Part shown: piece by piece, positions 14,407 to 20,640 of the stretch
Layout: each line of letters begins with the position of its first letter
Position numbering within the stretch: position 1 is the stretch's first letter
Source: a virus
Reading direction: 5' to 3' (one strand)
Virus record (IMG/VR): IMGVR_UViG_3300028361_000137
Span: 1 to 21,823 of that record
Length of the DNA stretch: 21,823 nucleotides
Notes under the pieces: generated by a model
What the model was told of the DNA's origin: nothing
Databases searched by the model: none
What the model saw: the letters and a program-made list of their open reading frames with translations, nothing else
Program-made: the position numbers and the translations under genes

Positions 14407-14687
14407 GGCTGCACTTCCGCTTCCTTTGCGGCTCCGCCTGTGCCGCCTGCCTTAATCCAGGCACTTACCGCACCACACGACCCGAAGCAACCTTGTGGTG
14501 CATCGTTATAAAGCCACATCAACCAATCGCGCATTGCAGCAATGTTTGTGTCGTCACCCTTTGCATAAGCAGCAATCAAGTCATTGGTTACAACGGCATG
14601 AAAGAACGAGCCGCCGGGGATGCCATGCTCAACGTAGCGCATCGCAGCGCCTTGCATGTGGGCAGGCAGTCTTGAATAGTCGGTCAT
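14403..14687 (-). CDS. Conserved-type phage hypothetical protein, 94 residues
   Basis: The sequence RLPAHMQGAAMRYVEHGIPG, then FFHAVVTNDLIAAYAKGDDTN and a Trp-rich middle, fits a widespread small phage family of unknown function (RLPxHMQ...RYIExGxPPGxFL...NDL). It is soluble and overlaps its neighbours as ATGA. Its location next to the DNA glycosylase gene is uninformative about its role. Confidence 0.7.
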   Translation of the reverse strand: MTDYSRLPAHMQGAAMRYVEHGIPGGSFFHAVVTNDLIAAYAKGDDTNIAAMRDWLMWLYNDAPQGCFGSCGAVSAWIKAGGTGGAAKEAEVQP

Positions 14688-15061
14688 GCTGACATCCTTT
14701 CCTTGATTCGCACCCTATTTGTGGCGAGGTCTTCATCGCGCGGCGACCAATCTTTCATCCGCGAAGGCGTGATACCAACGACCAGCGAGTGTGGATCAGA
14801 ATGCGACACCAAATAGCCTCGCAGCTTCATCTCTGCGACCAGCGCGCTCTGACGCTTAAGCAGCCACCCAGCCTTGTCATAAAAGAACCGGACGTGCCCA
14901 GCGCCCATGGAATATTCGCTCGGGATGAACGGACGCCCCAAAGGCTCTTTGCGGGCCTGAGCTGCCTTGATCAGCCCGAACGCACGAGGCAGCTCTCTGT
15001 ATTCAGCAATCAGGTGCTGGCGAGATAGTTCGTTCGGCAGAACGCAATTGATGCGAGTCAT
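14684..15061 (-). CDS. denV: Pyrimidine dimer DNA glycosylase (T4 endonuclease V-like)
   Basis: The N-terminus MTRINCVLPNELSRQHLIAE and the following YRELPR match T4 endonuclease V. Catalytic Thr2 (its alpha-amino group after Met removal), Arg3, Glu23 and Arg26 are all in register. GAGHVRFFYDKAGWLLKRQ is the second conserved block. The enzyme removes UV-induced thymine dimers and nicks the strand. At 125 residues it is shorter than T4 DenV (138) and lacks the WYKYY-containing C-terminus involved in substrate contact. It overlaps the ThyX gene as ATGA. Confidence 0.9.
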   Translation of the reverse strand: MTRINCVLPNELSRQHLIAEYRELPRAFGLIKAAQARKEPLGRPFIPSEYSMGAGHVRFFYDKAGWLLKRQSALVAEMKLRGYLVSHSDPHSLVVGITPSRMKDWSPRDEDLATNRVRIKERMSA

Positions 15062-15810
15062 GCCGTCGCCCTCAGCTGGTCGATCAATTTTACAAGAATG
15101 ATTTTCTGGCTCTCGTCAAATTGCCCCCCTTCACACATCTGAGAGACTGCATTCTCAAGTTCGTGTGCAGCCCGATCAAAGGTCCGACCAAGGAAAAGCT
15201 TGGCCCAAGGGTGAACGCGCAACACCTCAGAGTGCATGGCCTCCATAACCGATCGATACTCACCCTGTGTGCGCCCAGAAGCCCGCTTGCGCGCCGTATC
15301 GGCGATCGTTCTGAGGTCAAATTTGGCGACGATGTTGGTGTGAATGTTGGTCGGCAATATCCCTCTCGCATCTTCGATCTTCGCACCATCAAGGATCATC
15401 TGATCATAGTTGTCGGCGATGGCGTCCATGGTCGCATCATATCTCTGCTTGGCTCGCGGATTTTCGGCGACGGTCGGGCCAGTCTCGTAGCCCCAGCCAT
15501 TGACATTAAGAACACGCATCGTTTGCTGGGCGAAGCTGCCAGTTCGAGTACGCACGAACTGGTGTGTGAAGGCGCGTGTGACATCAGTCACCAAGAAGGT
15601 GTAGGTGATGAATTCCCAAGAGCTTGGTATCGTGTTGGCCATGTAGGCCAATTCCTTTTCGACCATCCCCCAAGGCCAACTTGCGATTTCGTCGAACAGT
15701 CCTGGCTTCATCTCGAGGCGTGTGTTCTTGGTGAAAACAAGAACGTTGGCTGCATGGCGCGCCGGATCGGGGTGGCCGAAGCCTGTGTGGTCAATTAATT
15801 GGACTTGCAT
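15058..15810 (-). CDS. thyX: FAD-dependent thymidylate synthase
   Basis: A 250-residue enzyme that makes dTMP from dUMP using methylene-tetrahydrofolate and FAD/NADPH. The ThyX signature is at 87-99, RTRTGSFAQQTMR; the usual form is RHRxxSxxxxSxR, so His is replaced by Thr and the second Ser by Thr. The second block LPTNIHTNIV...DLRTIADTARKR...EYRSVMEAM is typical of the C-terminal half. The start has AAAGG 8 bases upstream. The gene follows an FAD oxidoreductase gene by four bases, which could be functionally linked. Confidence 0.93.
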   Translation of the reverse strand: MQVQLIDHTGFGHPDPARHAANVLVFTKNTRLEMKPGLFDEIASWPWGMVEKELAYMANTIPSSWEFITYTFLVTDVTRAFTHQFVRTRTGSFAQQTMRVLNVNGWGYETGPTVAENPRAKQRYDATMDAIADNYDQMILDGAKIEDARGILPTNIHTNIVAKFDLRTIADTARKRASGRTQGEYRSVMEAMHSEVLRVHPWAKLFLGRTFDRAAHELENAVSQMCEGGQFDESQKIILVKLIDQLRATA

Positions 15811-15814
15811 TGTA

Positions 15815-16735
15815 TTAGCCTTTCATTTTGTGCAGGTAAGACTCGCTGCGGTTTTTGATCAATCTCTGGATAACGCGGACATCATTGACGACATCATCCA
15901 ATAGCAATCCCGGACGCCAAGTGGCGAAGCGCCCGAGGGAGTAAATGCCATGCTCTTCGCTGGCCCACATAATGAACCGGCGGCGCTTATCTTCTGGCAT
16001 CGGCAGTATCTTGGCGTACTTCTGCTCCTTGGTTTTAACCGCCAATATCTGAGAAGGATGAAGCCCCATCTTCGCAGCACACTGCTCTGCGAATTTGTAT
16101 TCGTCGGCAGGCTTCCAGCCACCGTAGCACTCAGCCACCATCTGGTCGCCAGTGATTGATATCCGCGCAGCAGGGAATGTCGGACCAGCGACATAAAGCG
16201 AACAGTAAGCATCACACCCCTCGAGCCTAGCAATGACATTGGTTCCGGCCCTGCTGTTGAAGTCTTCTTTATCGAACTCATAACCAAGAGCCTTCATAAG
16301 CGAAGGCATTGGGATTGTGCTGATGATCGGGCGGTCCTTGTAGGCCCAGAAAGGATAATCCTGATCGAACTGAATCGGAGCATCAATTAGCTCAGCCATC
16401 TGGTGGAGCAGGTCTGGCGGAGCTATGAACCGGGGTTGGGGAGTTGGGCTAACAGACAGAACAGAGCGCATCGTTGCTGTGCCATTGGTCTTGCGAGAAT
16501 ACGCCATGGCATCGGCAATTGGGTTGCGCCATGCCTCGACGCTCTTTATTGCCATCACCTTCTTGAAGGGGATATTCAGCGTGTCGGCCACAACAGACGA
16601 CCTAAACCGCAAGACTGCAGAGTGGTTGTTCGGAAGCTCCTCCTGCGACTCAAAAACGCCATTGCACTTCTTTCGGAGCATGGCAGCAGCCAGCAGCCCT
16701 GCCATGCCTGCTCCGACGACATCAATCTTTGACAT
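15815..16735 (-). CDS. FAD-dependent oxidoreductase-like protein
   Basis: A 306-residue flavoprotein. The dinucleotide-binding loop is VVGAGMAGLLAA at residues 6-17, with an acidic residue ending the second strand (VFESQ) near 28-31. The C-terminal SLGRFATWRPGLLLDDVVND resembles the FAD-contact segment of amine-oxidase and UDP-galactopyranose-mutase-like flavoproteins. The start ATG 16733-16735 has GGGAG 8 bases upstream; an in-frame GTG three codons earlier is too close to that site. The substrate is unknown; the adjacency to ThyX is suggestive. Confidence 0.75.
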   Translation of the reverse strand: MSKIDVVGAGMAGLLAAAMLRKKCNGVFESQEELPNNHSAVLRFRSSVVADTLNIPFKKVMAIKSVEAWRNPIADAMAYSRKTNGTATMRSVLSVSPTPQPRFIAPPDLLHQMAELIDAPIQFDQDYPFWAYKDRPIISTIPMPSLMKALGYEFDKEDFNSRAGTNVIARLEGCDAYCSLYVAGPTFPAARISITGDQMVAECYGGWKPADEYKFAEQCAAKMGLHPSQILAVKTKEQKYAKILPMPEDKRRRFIMWASEEHGIYSLGRFATWRPGLLLDDVVNDVRVIQRLIKNRSESYLHKMKG

Positions 16736-16916
16736 GCGGAGCACTCCCTGCGATCGAAAGTGAGTGGCGATATTGCAAGCCAGAGAGGGCGGCAGTTAGT
16801 TGGTGCTGCCTGACTTGATCACCGGCAGCGACCAGCTCCTCGAGCGGTATATCCCCTAGCGATTGCGGAACAGGATCAACCTGCAAGCCGCAATTCGGGC
16901 AGCATATGCGCTTCAT
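16722..16916 (-). CDS. Small CPxCG protein, 64 residues
   Basis: It begins MKRICCPNCGLQVDP, a zinc-ribbon-like knuckle, followed by an acidic and then a His-rich stretch. Only one CxxC pair is seen, so a full zinc ribbon is not certain. Its ATG overlaps the upstream stop as ATGA, and it overlaps the oxidoreductase start by 14 bases. The function is unknown. Confidence 0.65.
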   Translation of the reverse strand: MKRICCPNCGLQVDPVPQSLGDIPLEELVAAGDQVRQHQLTAALSGLQYRHSLSIAGSAPHVKD

Positions 16917-17467
16917 GGCTCGGTCCTTTTCAGCTTGGCGACCTTGCCTGTGTATAGCCCAAGCACATCAGTGTCAATTTGATCGCCATTGCGGATGCGT
17001 TCACGAGCAAAGACCTGCAGCGTTTGTGCATGAACGCCGCTCTGAACGCTCGGAGCAAAGCCCTGCTCCTCCAACCGACGTGCGAGGTCGATCGCTTCAT
17101 TGTGCTGGCTTTTGGTAAATGCCAAAGCGACGTCAGTCTTGATCAATGACCCGCCCCCATTAGCCTCAAGCCAGTCCATGGCCCGCTGCCGAGCTTCAGA
17201 GTCTTTGGGTAGCGAGCCAGAGATGAAATCTGCCACCTTGACCTGCCAGCCACGGAACTTGATCTCATCCATTTGCAACTCAGTCATTAGGTCTGGGATG
17301 CGCGAGGTCTTCAGAGAGTTAAGTGCCTTCTTGGCAACCTTTAGGTCTTCCTCCATCTGGGCGACCGCCTCCTCAAAGGCGATTGTCTCTTCAAGTGCCG
17401 AGTTGAGCACCTCGAGTTTGTCGGGAGCAGCCTGAGCTGCTCCCCCGATGTCAAATTCATCGTTCAT
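16913..17467 (-). CDS. Conserved-type phage protein with N-terminal coiled coil
   Basis: A 184-residue protein. Residues about 20-58 form a Glu/Lys-rich helix (EEAVAQMEEDLKVAKKALNS) ending in RIPDLMTELQMDEIKF. A globular part follows (WQVKVADFISGSLPKD, WLEANGGGSLIKTDV). The architecture matches a phage family of unknown function that I recall near replication genes. It starts two bases after the stop of the 267-residue gene, so the two are probably co-translated and may work together. No enzymatic motif is seen. Confidence 0.65.
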   Translation of the reverse strand: MNDEFDIGGAAQAAPDKLEVLNSALEETIAFEEAVAQMEEDLKVAKKALNSLKTSRIPDLMTELQMDEIKFRGWQVKVADFISGSLPKDSEARQRAMDWLEANGGGSLIKTDVALAFTKSQHNEAIDLARRLEEQGFAPSVQSGVHAQTLQVFARERIRNGDQIDTDVLGLYTGKVAKLKRTEP

Positions 17468-17469
17468 GA

Positions 17470-18273
17470 TTACATCGCCTTTTCGGTTGCCGAGTCTTCA
17501 TCGGCCATCGAGTTGACGTCGGCTCGCGCCTCGCCCTTGATCAGTGAGGCAAGGAATTCCAAAGCCTCGGCCTTGATCTGCTTCCAGTCCATGGCGTGAT
17601 CTTCCATGGTGATTTCTGGCAGCGCCAGGCCACGGTCGACCTTCCACCCGGCCCACTCGCCCTGAGCATTGCTTTCTTCGGCAGTCGTCAGGTTGTAGGT
17701 GCGGTAGAAAAGCGGTGCAGTAAACTCGCTGCCATCGCCCCGCTTCAACTTCTCGCCCATCGCCAGTGTGTTCCAGCGCCGCGCCTTCTTCAGCTGGGTG
17801 CTGGTCATCGGCAAGAAGCACATGCGCCGACCGGCAGAAAGGTTGAGCCCAAAGAACTGTGCAGTCTCGGAGATCAAGTTGCCGTTAGGCATGATTGGTC
17901 GGTTCTTGTCGTCTCTGGTCGTCTGGTCCAAGATTGCCGGGTCGGCATGGATGTTGACCAGCCCCTTGCCGGTGTCGCGTGGCGCCCACTCAAGATACTC
18001 CTTGCGGTAGTAAACAGGCAAGAACCAGATGCCGTCGGGGAATATCTCGCCAGTCCCGAGGTCGGCGATCTGGCCTTCCTCAGCCCCTTCAATGTATTCG
18101 CTCTTTGACTTCTTCAGCTGGGGGGAAAGCGACTGCAAGATGCCGAGTCGCGGGACAAGCAGGTCGTCGGCAGTGACCTGCTCGAGGCCGGCACCAGCGT
18201 ATTCTTCAAAGCCGGAATCGGTCGGGGAGGTTAGTTCGCTCTTTTGAGCAGTCGTGAGAGCCTTGTTGGCCAT
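17470..18273 (-). CDS. Conserved-type phage protein, first gene of minus operon
   Basis: A 267-residue soluble protein that opens the minus-strand operon, with AAGGA 9 bases before the ATG. Landmarks are LLVPRLGILQSLSPQLKKSK, FLPVYYRKEYLEWAPRD, RRMCFLPMTSTQLKKARRWN and an acidic C-terminal tail (ADEDSATEKAM). A basic or aromatic body with an acidic tail is reminiscent of phage single-stranded-DNA-binding proteins, and abundant proteins are often first in such operons. That is speculation, as I recognise no OB-fold motif. The downstream 184-residue gene is its likely partner. Confidence 0.7.
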   Translation of the reverse strand: MANKALTTAQKSELTSPTDSGFEEYAGAGLEQVTADDLLVPRLGILQSLSPQLKKSKSEYIEGAEEGQIADLGTGEIFPDGIWFLPVYYRKEYLEWAPRDTGKGLVNIHADPAILDQTTRDDKNRPIMPNGNLISETAQFFGLNLSAGRRMCFLPMTSTQLKKARRWNTLAMGEKLKRGDGSEFTAPLFYRTYNLTTAEESNAQGEWAGWKVDRGLALPEITMEDHAMDWKQIKAEALEFLASLIKGEARADVNSMADEDSATEKAM

Positions 18274-18439
18274 GGGTCGTGTTCCTTTTCACTCAGGTTG
18301 TTAGGCCACCGGAGTCGTGGCTCCTTCTCTATGACTGCAAACCGTGCCCGGAGAAAGGGTTTTCGGCCTTTGTTTTTGTGCTTCTTCATGCCGTTCAGCT
18401 AAGCCCTTGTTTTTCGGTGATTCTTTTTTCACCGTTTCT

Positions 18440-18489
18440 TAAAATAAACCTTTTCTTTTGCGCAGCAATGGCGCATAAAGATTGTACGG
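18440..18489 (+). promoter_or_regulatory. 50-base promoter-like element, copy 1
   Basis: TAAAATAAACCTTTTCTTTT, a 7- to 9-base variable spacer, then ATGGCGCATAAAG-ATTGTACGG. The same layout recurs without gaps at 20072 and 20591. It lies about 270 bases upstream of the first plus-strand gene. A weak sigma70 reading is TTTTCT, 17 bases, CATAAA. A phage-specific promoter or operator is an equal possibility. Confidence 0.55.
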
Positions 18490-18678
18490 AAGCGAGGACG
18501 CGCCCCCTGCCCCTCCCGCGAACCCCGCAGCAGACGCCCGAAAGGGAAAGCGCGAACGTCCGGTGCCAAGCCCCAGACCCTAGCCGTTGAGACCGCCAAG
18601 TGCGGCCCAGACACGGAAGGGAGGAGCGAAGGCGGTTTCCGGCGACAGAGGGAGAGAAAAGCCTCTGCAAAAAAGCAA

Positions 18679-18735
18679 GACGAAACAGGCCGCGCTGGCC
18701 TGTCGCTGCGGATGGGACCGCAGACCTGAAGAGAA
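18679..18735 (+). ncRNA. Hammerhead ribozyme-like element (degenerate stem II)
   Basis: GAAA (18682-18685) is followed by stem III CAGGCC/GGCCTG (18686-18691 with 18697-18702) and UC (18703-18704). Stem I follows: CTGCGG (18706-18711) with CCGCAG (18718-18723), plus G705-C725 around a bulged A. The core is CTGAAGA (18726-18732), which fits the CUGANGA consensus. Stem II is only one firm pair (C681-G733), unless AAGC (18673-18676) pairs with GCTT (18741-18744) across an internal loop. Predicted cleavage is after C18704. It sits just upstream of the first gene's AGGAG. Confidence 0.5.
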
Positions 18736-18757
18736 CCCAAGCTTAGGAGAAGAGAAA

Positions 18758-19069
18758 ATGACAACCATGATCAAACACGAGACTTTCGAAGCCGGTGCCG
18801 AGCAACCAGCCCATGGCTACTGGGTCGATGGGACAGTTGAGGTGACGATCAGGGGAGAAACTCGCCGGGTTAAGGCGATGCTGAGTGGCGAGCAGGTCAC
18901 AGCTTTTGGGCTCACCGGGCGCTACCAGACAGGATCTAAAGCGTGGCCGGCACAGATCACTCGGGTTGTTGATCCTCGCACCAACCGCCCTTGGGACCGC
19001 GTTGAGTTCGGACGCGACGAGCGGGCCGGACGCTGCAAGAAAACAAACATGGTTTTCTTCAAGGATTAA
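18758..19069 (+). CDS. Hypothetical protein, 103 residues
   Basis: The first gene of the plus-strand cluster. ATG at 18758-18760 has AGGAG 8 bases ahead. The protein (MTTMIKHETFEAGAEQPAHG...) is mostly beta-like and basic in its second half, with KAWPAQITRVVDPRTN and a terminal NMVFFKD. The frame stays open upstream to 18587 but only this start has a ribosome site. I do not recognise a family. It would lie on the 3' product of the upstream hammerhead-like element. Confidence 0.7.
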   Translation: MTTMIKHETFEAGAEQPAHGYWVDGTVEVTIRGETRRVKAMLSGEQVTAFGLTGRYQTGSKAWPAQITRVVDPRTNRPWDRVEFGRDERAGRCKKTNMVFFKD

Positions 19070-19074
19070 TCTGG

Positions 19075-19092
19075 GAGGGGCTTCGGCCCCTC
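19075..19092 (+). promoter_or_regulatory. Stable UUCG hairpin in intergenic leader
   Basis: GAGGGGC-TTCG-GCCCCTC is a perfect 7-base-pair stem with a UUCG tetraloop between the first two plus-strand genes. It is not followed by a T run, so a classical terminator is unlikely. It may protect an mRNA end or slow RNA polymerase. It is followed by the CCACCAAACC leader motif. Confidence 0.5.
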
Positions 19093-19121
19093 ACCACCAA
19101 ACCGAACTAGGAGAAACGAAA

Positions 19122-19286
19122 ATGACCGACCAGTACACCGCCCTTAGCAACATGATCTTCAACTTTCAAAAAGAAGTCATGCGCCTTGACGTTGCCAACA
19201 TGGACCCTGAGGTCCGCGCCATGATGGATGTGGTCGAGGCTCAGCTTGACGCCCTTCGCACGGACAAACTGTTTCAATTGCGCTGA
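19122..19286 (+). CDS. Hypothetical protein, 54 residues
   Basis: A small acidic, helical protein (MTDQYTALSNMIFNFQKEVM...) with an ATG at 19122-19124 and AGGAG 8 bases upstream. It is Met-rich and has no membrane segment or Cys. It is too short to place in a family by eye. Its stop codon is one base before the first clear hammerhead ribozyme, so its transcript would end at the ribozyme after cleavage. Confidence 0.65.
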   Translation: MTDQYTALSNMIFNFQKEVMRLDVANMDPEVRAMMDVVEAQLDALRTDKLFQLR

Positions 19287-19287
19287 A

Positions 19288-19340
19288 GTCGAAACGCCCA
19301 ACCGGGCGTCTGGCGGATTGCCTCCCGCCACTGATGAGAC
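19288..19340 (+). ncRNA. Type II hammerhead ribozyme
   Basis: In order: stem II 5' strand GTC (19288-19290) and core GAAA (19291-19294). Stem III is CGCCC/GGGCG (19295-19299 with 19304-19308, loop AACC). UC is 19309-19310, with cleavage expected after C19310. Stem I is TGGCGG/CCGCCA (19311-19316 with 19325-19330). Core CTGATGA is 19331-19337 and stem II 3' strand GAC 19338-19340. Every conserved core nucleotide of the hammerhead is present. The order is that of the circularly permuted type II form, open at stem II. Stem II is only three pairs. It fills the gap between two genes and ends 10 bases before AGGAG. Confidence 0.85.
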
Positions 19341-19362
19341 AGGCACCCATAGGAGAAATAAA

Positions 19363-19932
19363 ATGACCAACGAACAAGCACTCATCACCATGGTCTCTTC
19401 GACCATCGTCGAATTCCACAACGCATACGCCGATCAGCCGGTAAAGAAATTCTCTGACAAAGAGACCGCGATCCGCCGCACATGCGCCGTTCTGGCTGAG
19501 GCTGGGATGGCCTTCGATGAGAGTTGCCAGCTGCGGAAGGTTGAGGCGACCCCCAAACTCAACTTCCACGACGACGCACAGTTCGAAGCAGATTCTGCCC
19601 ACATGCACCAAGAGGCTGAGCCGGTCATCGAGAATGGCCTTGAGATGGATCCTTCAGAAGCGGGGGCATTCGAGACTCCGCTTCCTGCGACTGAACCAAA
19701 GCAACGAGCCAAGTCTCAGCACCAGCCGCGCACCGACAAGGATGTCAAGATTGCGGTCGTCGGCGGAAAGGACGCAGCCAACCCTTATCGTGAGGGCTCA
19801 GCCAGCCACAAGGCATTCGCACTGATCCAGGGCCAGCCAGGCATCACTCGTGCCGAGTTCGAAGCAGCGGGTGGCCGGGTGCGCACCCTGACCCATGGCC
19901 TGAAGATTGGCCAGCTGCGGACGGTGCGGTGA
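19363..19932 (+). CDS. Hypothetical protein, 189 residues (possible winged-helix end)
   Basis: ATG at 19363-19365 has AGGAG 7 bases upstream. The N-terminal KKFSDKETAIRRTCAVLAE and the C-terminal SHKAFALIQGQPGITRAEFE plus RVRTLTHGLKIGQL vaguely resemble DUF3489-type small DNA-binding proteins, in which a helix-turn-helix follows a flexible linker. The middle (residues about 70-130) is acidic, Pro/Gln rich and probably disordered. The 5' part of its mRNA leader is the 3' cleavage product of the upstream hammerhead ribozyme. The family link is weak. Confidence 0.65.
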   Translation: MTNEQALITMVSSTIVEFHNAYADQPVKKFSDKETAIRRTCAVLAEAGMAFDESCQLRKVEATPKLNFHDDAQFEADSAHMHQEAEPVIENGLEMDPSEAGAFETPLPATEPKQRAKSQHQPRTDKDVKIAVVGGKDAANPYREGSASHKAFALIQGQPGITRAEFEAAGGRVRTLTHGLKIGQLRTVR

Positions 19933-20033
19933 TGCGCCGTCTTCTTGAAATCGTCGGCGACCTGATCGGGGTCGTCGCACTCTTTTTTCTTTTGTGGGTC
20001 GGTCTTTGGGCTGCTCACCTTTTTGGAGGATGA
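19932..20033 (+). CDS. Small single-pass membrane protein, 33 residues
   Basis: The frame MRRLLEIVGDLIGVVALFFL... ends in AAHLFGG. It starts one base inside the previous stop (TGATG) and has two Arg followed by about 22 hydrophobic residues, a clear transmembrane segment with the basic end predicted in the cytoplasm. There is no strong ribosome site, so coupled translation is likely. It could be a holin-like, superinfection-exclusion or regulatory membrane peptide; nothing in the sequence decides. Confidence 0.55.
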   Translation: MRRLLEIVGDLIGVVALFFLLWVGLWAAHLFGG

Positions 20034-20071
20034 CCACCAAACACACATTGCAAAAATAATTTGGGCTTTGC

Positions 20072-20121
20072 TAAAATAAACCTTTTCTTTTGCCGTCAGA
20101 TGGCGCATAAAGGTTGTACGG
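20072..20121 (+). promoter_or_regulatory. 50-base promoter-like element, copy 2
   Basis: It has the same AT tract, CTTTTCTTTT and ATGGCGCATAAAG blocks as copy 1, with no gaps. It lies about 40 bases upstream of the ATG at 20160. With copy 3 the similarity extends a further 20 bases to CCACCAAACC. Confidence 0.55.
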
Positions 20122-20159
20122 GAAGTGAAGCCCACCAAACCAAAACCGGAGACACGAAA

Positions 20160-20336
20160 ATGACCAACCGCCAAATAATCAACGCCTTCGCAGCCACCCT
20201 GGCAGACGCCGATCACCCCAACCAGCCAGCTCTGAAGGCAGCATGCAAAGCAGCCGATGCAGAGTTTGGTCGCTTTGCTGGTGAGACGCTCTATGATGTG
20301 CGTCGGGTGGCGGTCAACGAGCAGTTTGGGAGCTGA
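20160..20336 (+). CDS. Hypothetical protein, 58 residues
   Basis: A small Ala-rich helical protein (MTNRQIINAFAATLADADHP...). Its ATG has GGAG about 8 bases upstream. An in-frame ATG inside the preceding repeat (20100-20102) would add about 20 residues but has no ribosome site. It is the first gene after promoter-like copy 2. No family is recognised. Confidence 0.6.
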   Translation: MTNRQIINAFAATLADADHPNQPALKAACKAADAEFGRFAGETLYDVRRVAVNEQFGS

Positions 20337-20340
20337 TCTG

Positions 20341-20547
20341 ATGGAATTTACAACACCGAGAGAGAAGGAGGTCTACAGCAATGCCGTGGCCTTCACCGCC
20401 GTCCGAGGGAGAGGTGTCCAGCGCGTGCGCTTCGACTGTGCGACGATTGCAGAGGCGGCTCTGTGGGCAGCTGAGTTCGGCGACGGCAGGACGATGATCT
20501 ATGCCATCGACGCGCTGGGCGGGAATGCCCACATCTGTAACAGGTAA
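20341..20547 (+). CDS. Hypothetical protein, 68 residues
   Basis: The start is ATG 20341-20343, four bases after the previous stop, with GGGAG 8 bases ahead. The protein (MEFTTPREKEVYSNAVAFTA...) looks like a small alpha/beta domain and ends GGNAHICNR. A sequence such as RGRGVQRVRFDCATIAEA recalls small phage proteins of unknown function. It is probably co-transcribed with the 58-residue gene. Confidence 0.65.
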   Translation: MEFTTPREKEVYSNAVAFTAVRGRGVQRVRFDCATIAEAALWAAEFGDGRTMIYAIDALGGNAHICNR

Positions 20548-20590
20548 AATTGTTGAATTTCAGCACAGTGCAAGAAAAGTTGTGATCTCG

Positions 20591-20640
20591 TAAAATAAAG
20601 CTTTTCTTTTTAGCTTGGATGGCGCATAAAGATTGTATGG
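20591..20640 (+). promoter_or_regulatory. 50-base promoter-like element, copy 3
   Basis: The third ungapped copy, with CTTTTCTTTT and ATGGCGCATAAAG-ATTGTATGG; it differs mainly in the 7- to 9-base spacer. It precedes the 54-residue gene at 20679 and is followed by the shared CCACCAAACC and AGGAG leader. Confidence 0.55.

Larger units (their letters stand above)
18274..18757. other. Divergent intergenic control region
   Basis: This 484-base gap separates the minus-strand operon from the plus-strand cluster. The left part (18274-18440) should hold the leader of the minus operon; I could not find a convincing -35/-10 pair. The 50-base promoter-like element copy 1 is at 18440-18489. From about 18490 to 18678 the plus strand is GC- and purine-rich with no convincing gene. 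It can form several helices: GGACGCGC (18496-18503) with 18552-18561, and CAGAGG (18646-18651) with CCTCTG (18662-18667). A hammerhead-like element closes the region. Confidence 0.6.

Noticed and set aside
18231-18389. Minus-strand 52-codon frame (MKKHKNKGRK...) upstream of and overlapping the 267-residue gene
   Set aside because: Basic and gene-like at first sight, but no ribosome site was seen and it overlaps the next start by 43 bases in another frame.
19075-19092. UUCG hairpin as an intrinsic terminator
   Set aside because: No T run follows; the next bases are ACCACCAAAC.
20100-20162. In-frame ATG inside the repeat giving an N-terminal MAHKGC peptide on the 58-residue protein (and likewise at 20619 for the 54-residue protein)
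   Set aside because: No ribosome site precedes these ATGs, copy 1 of the repeat is not in frame with its gene, and proper AGGAG or GGAG sites precede the downstream ATGs. The conserved bases are better explained as a DNA or RNA signal.
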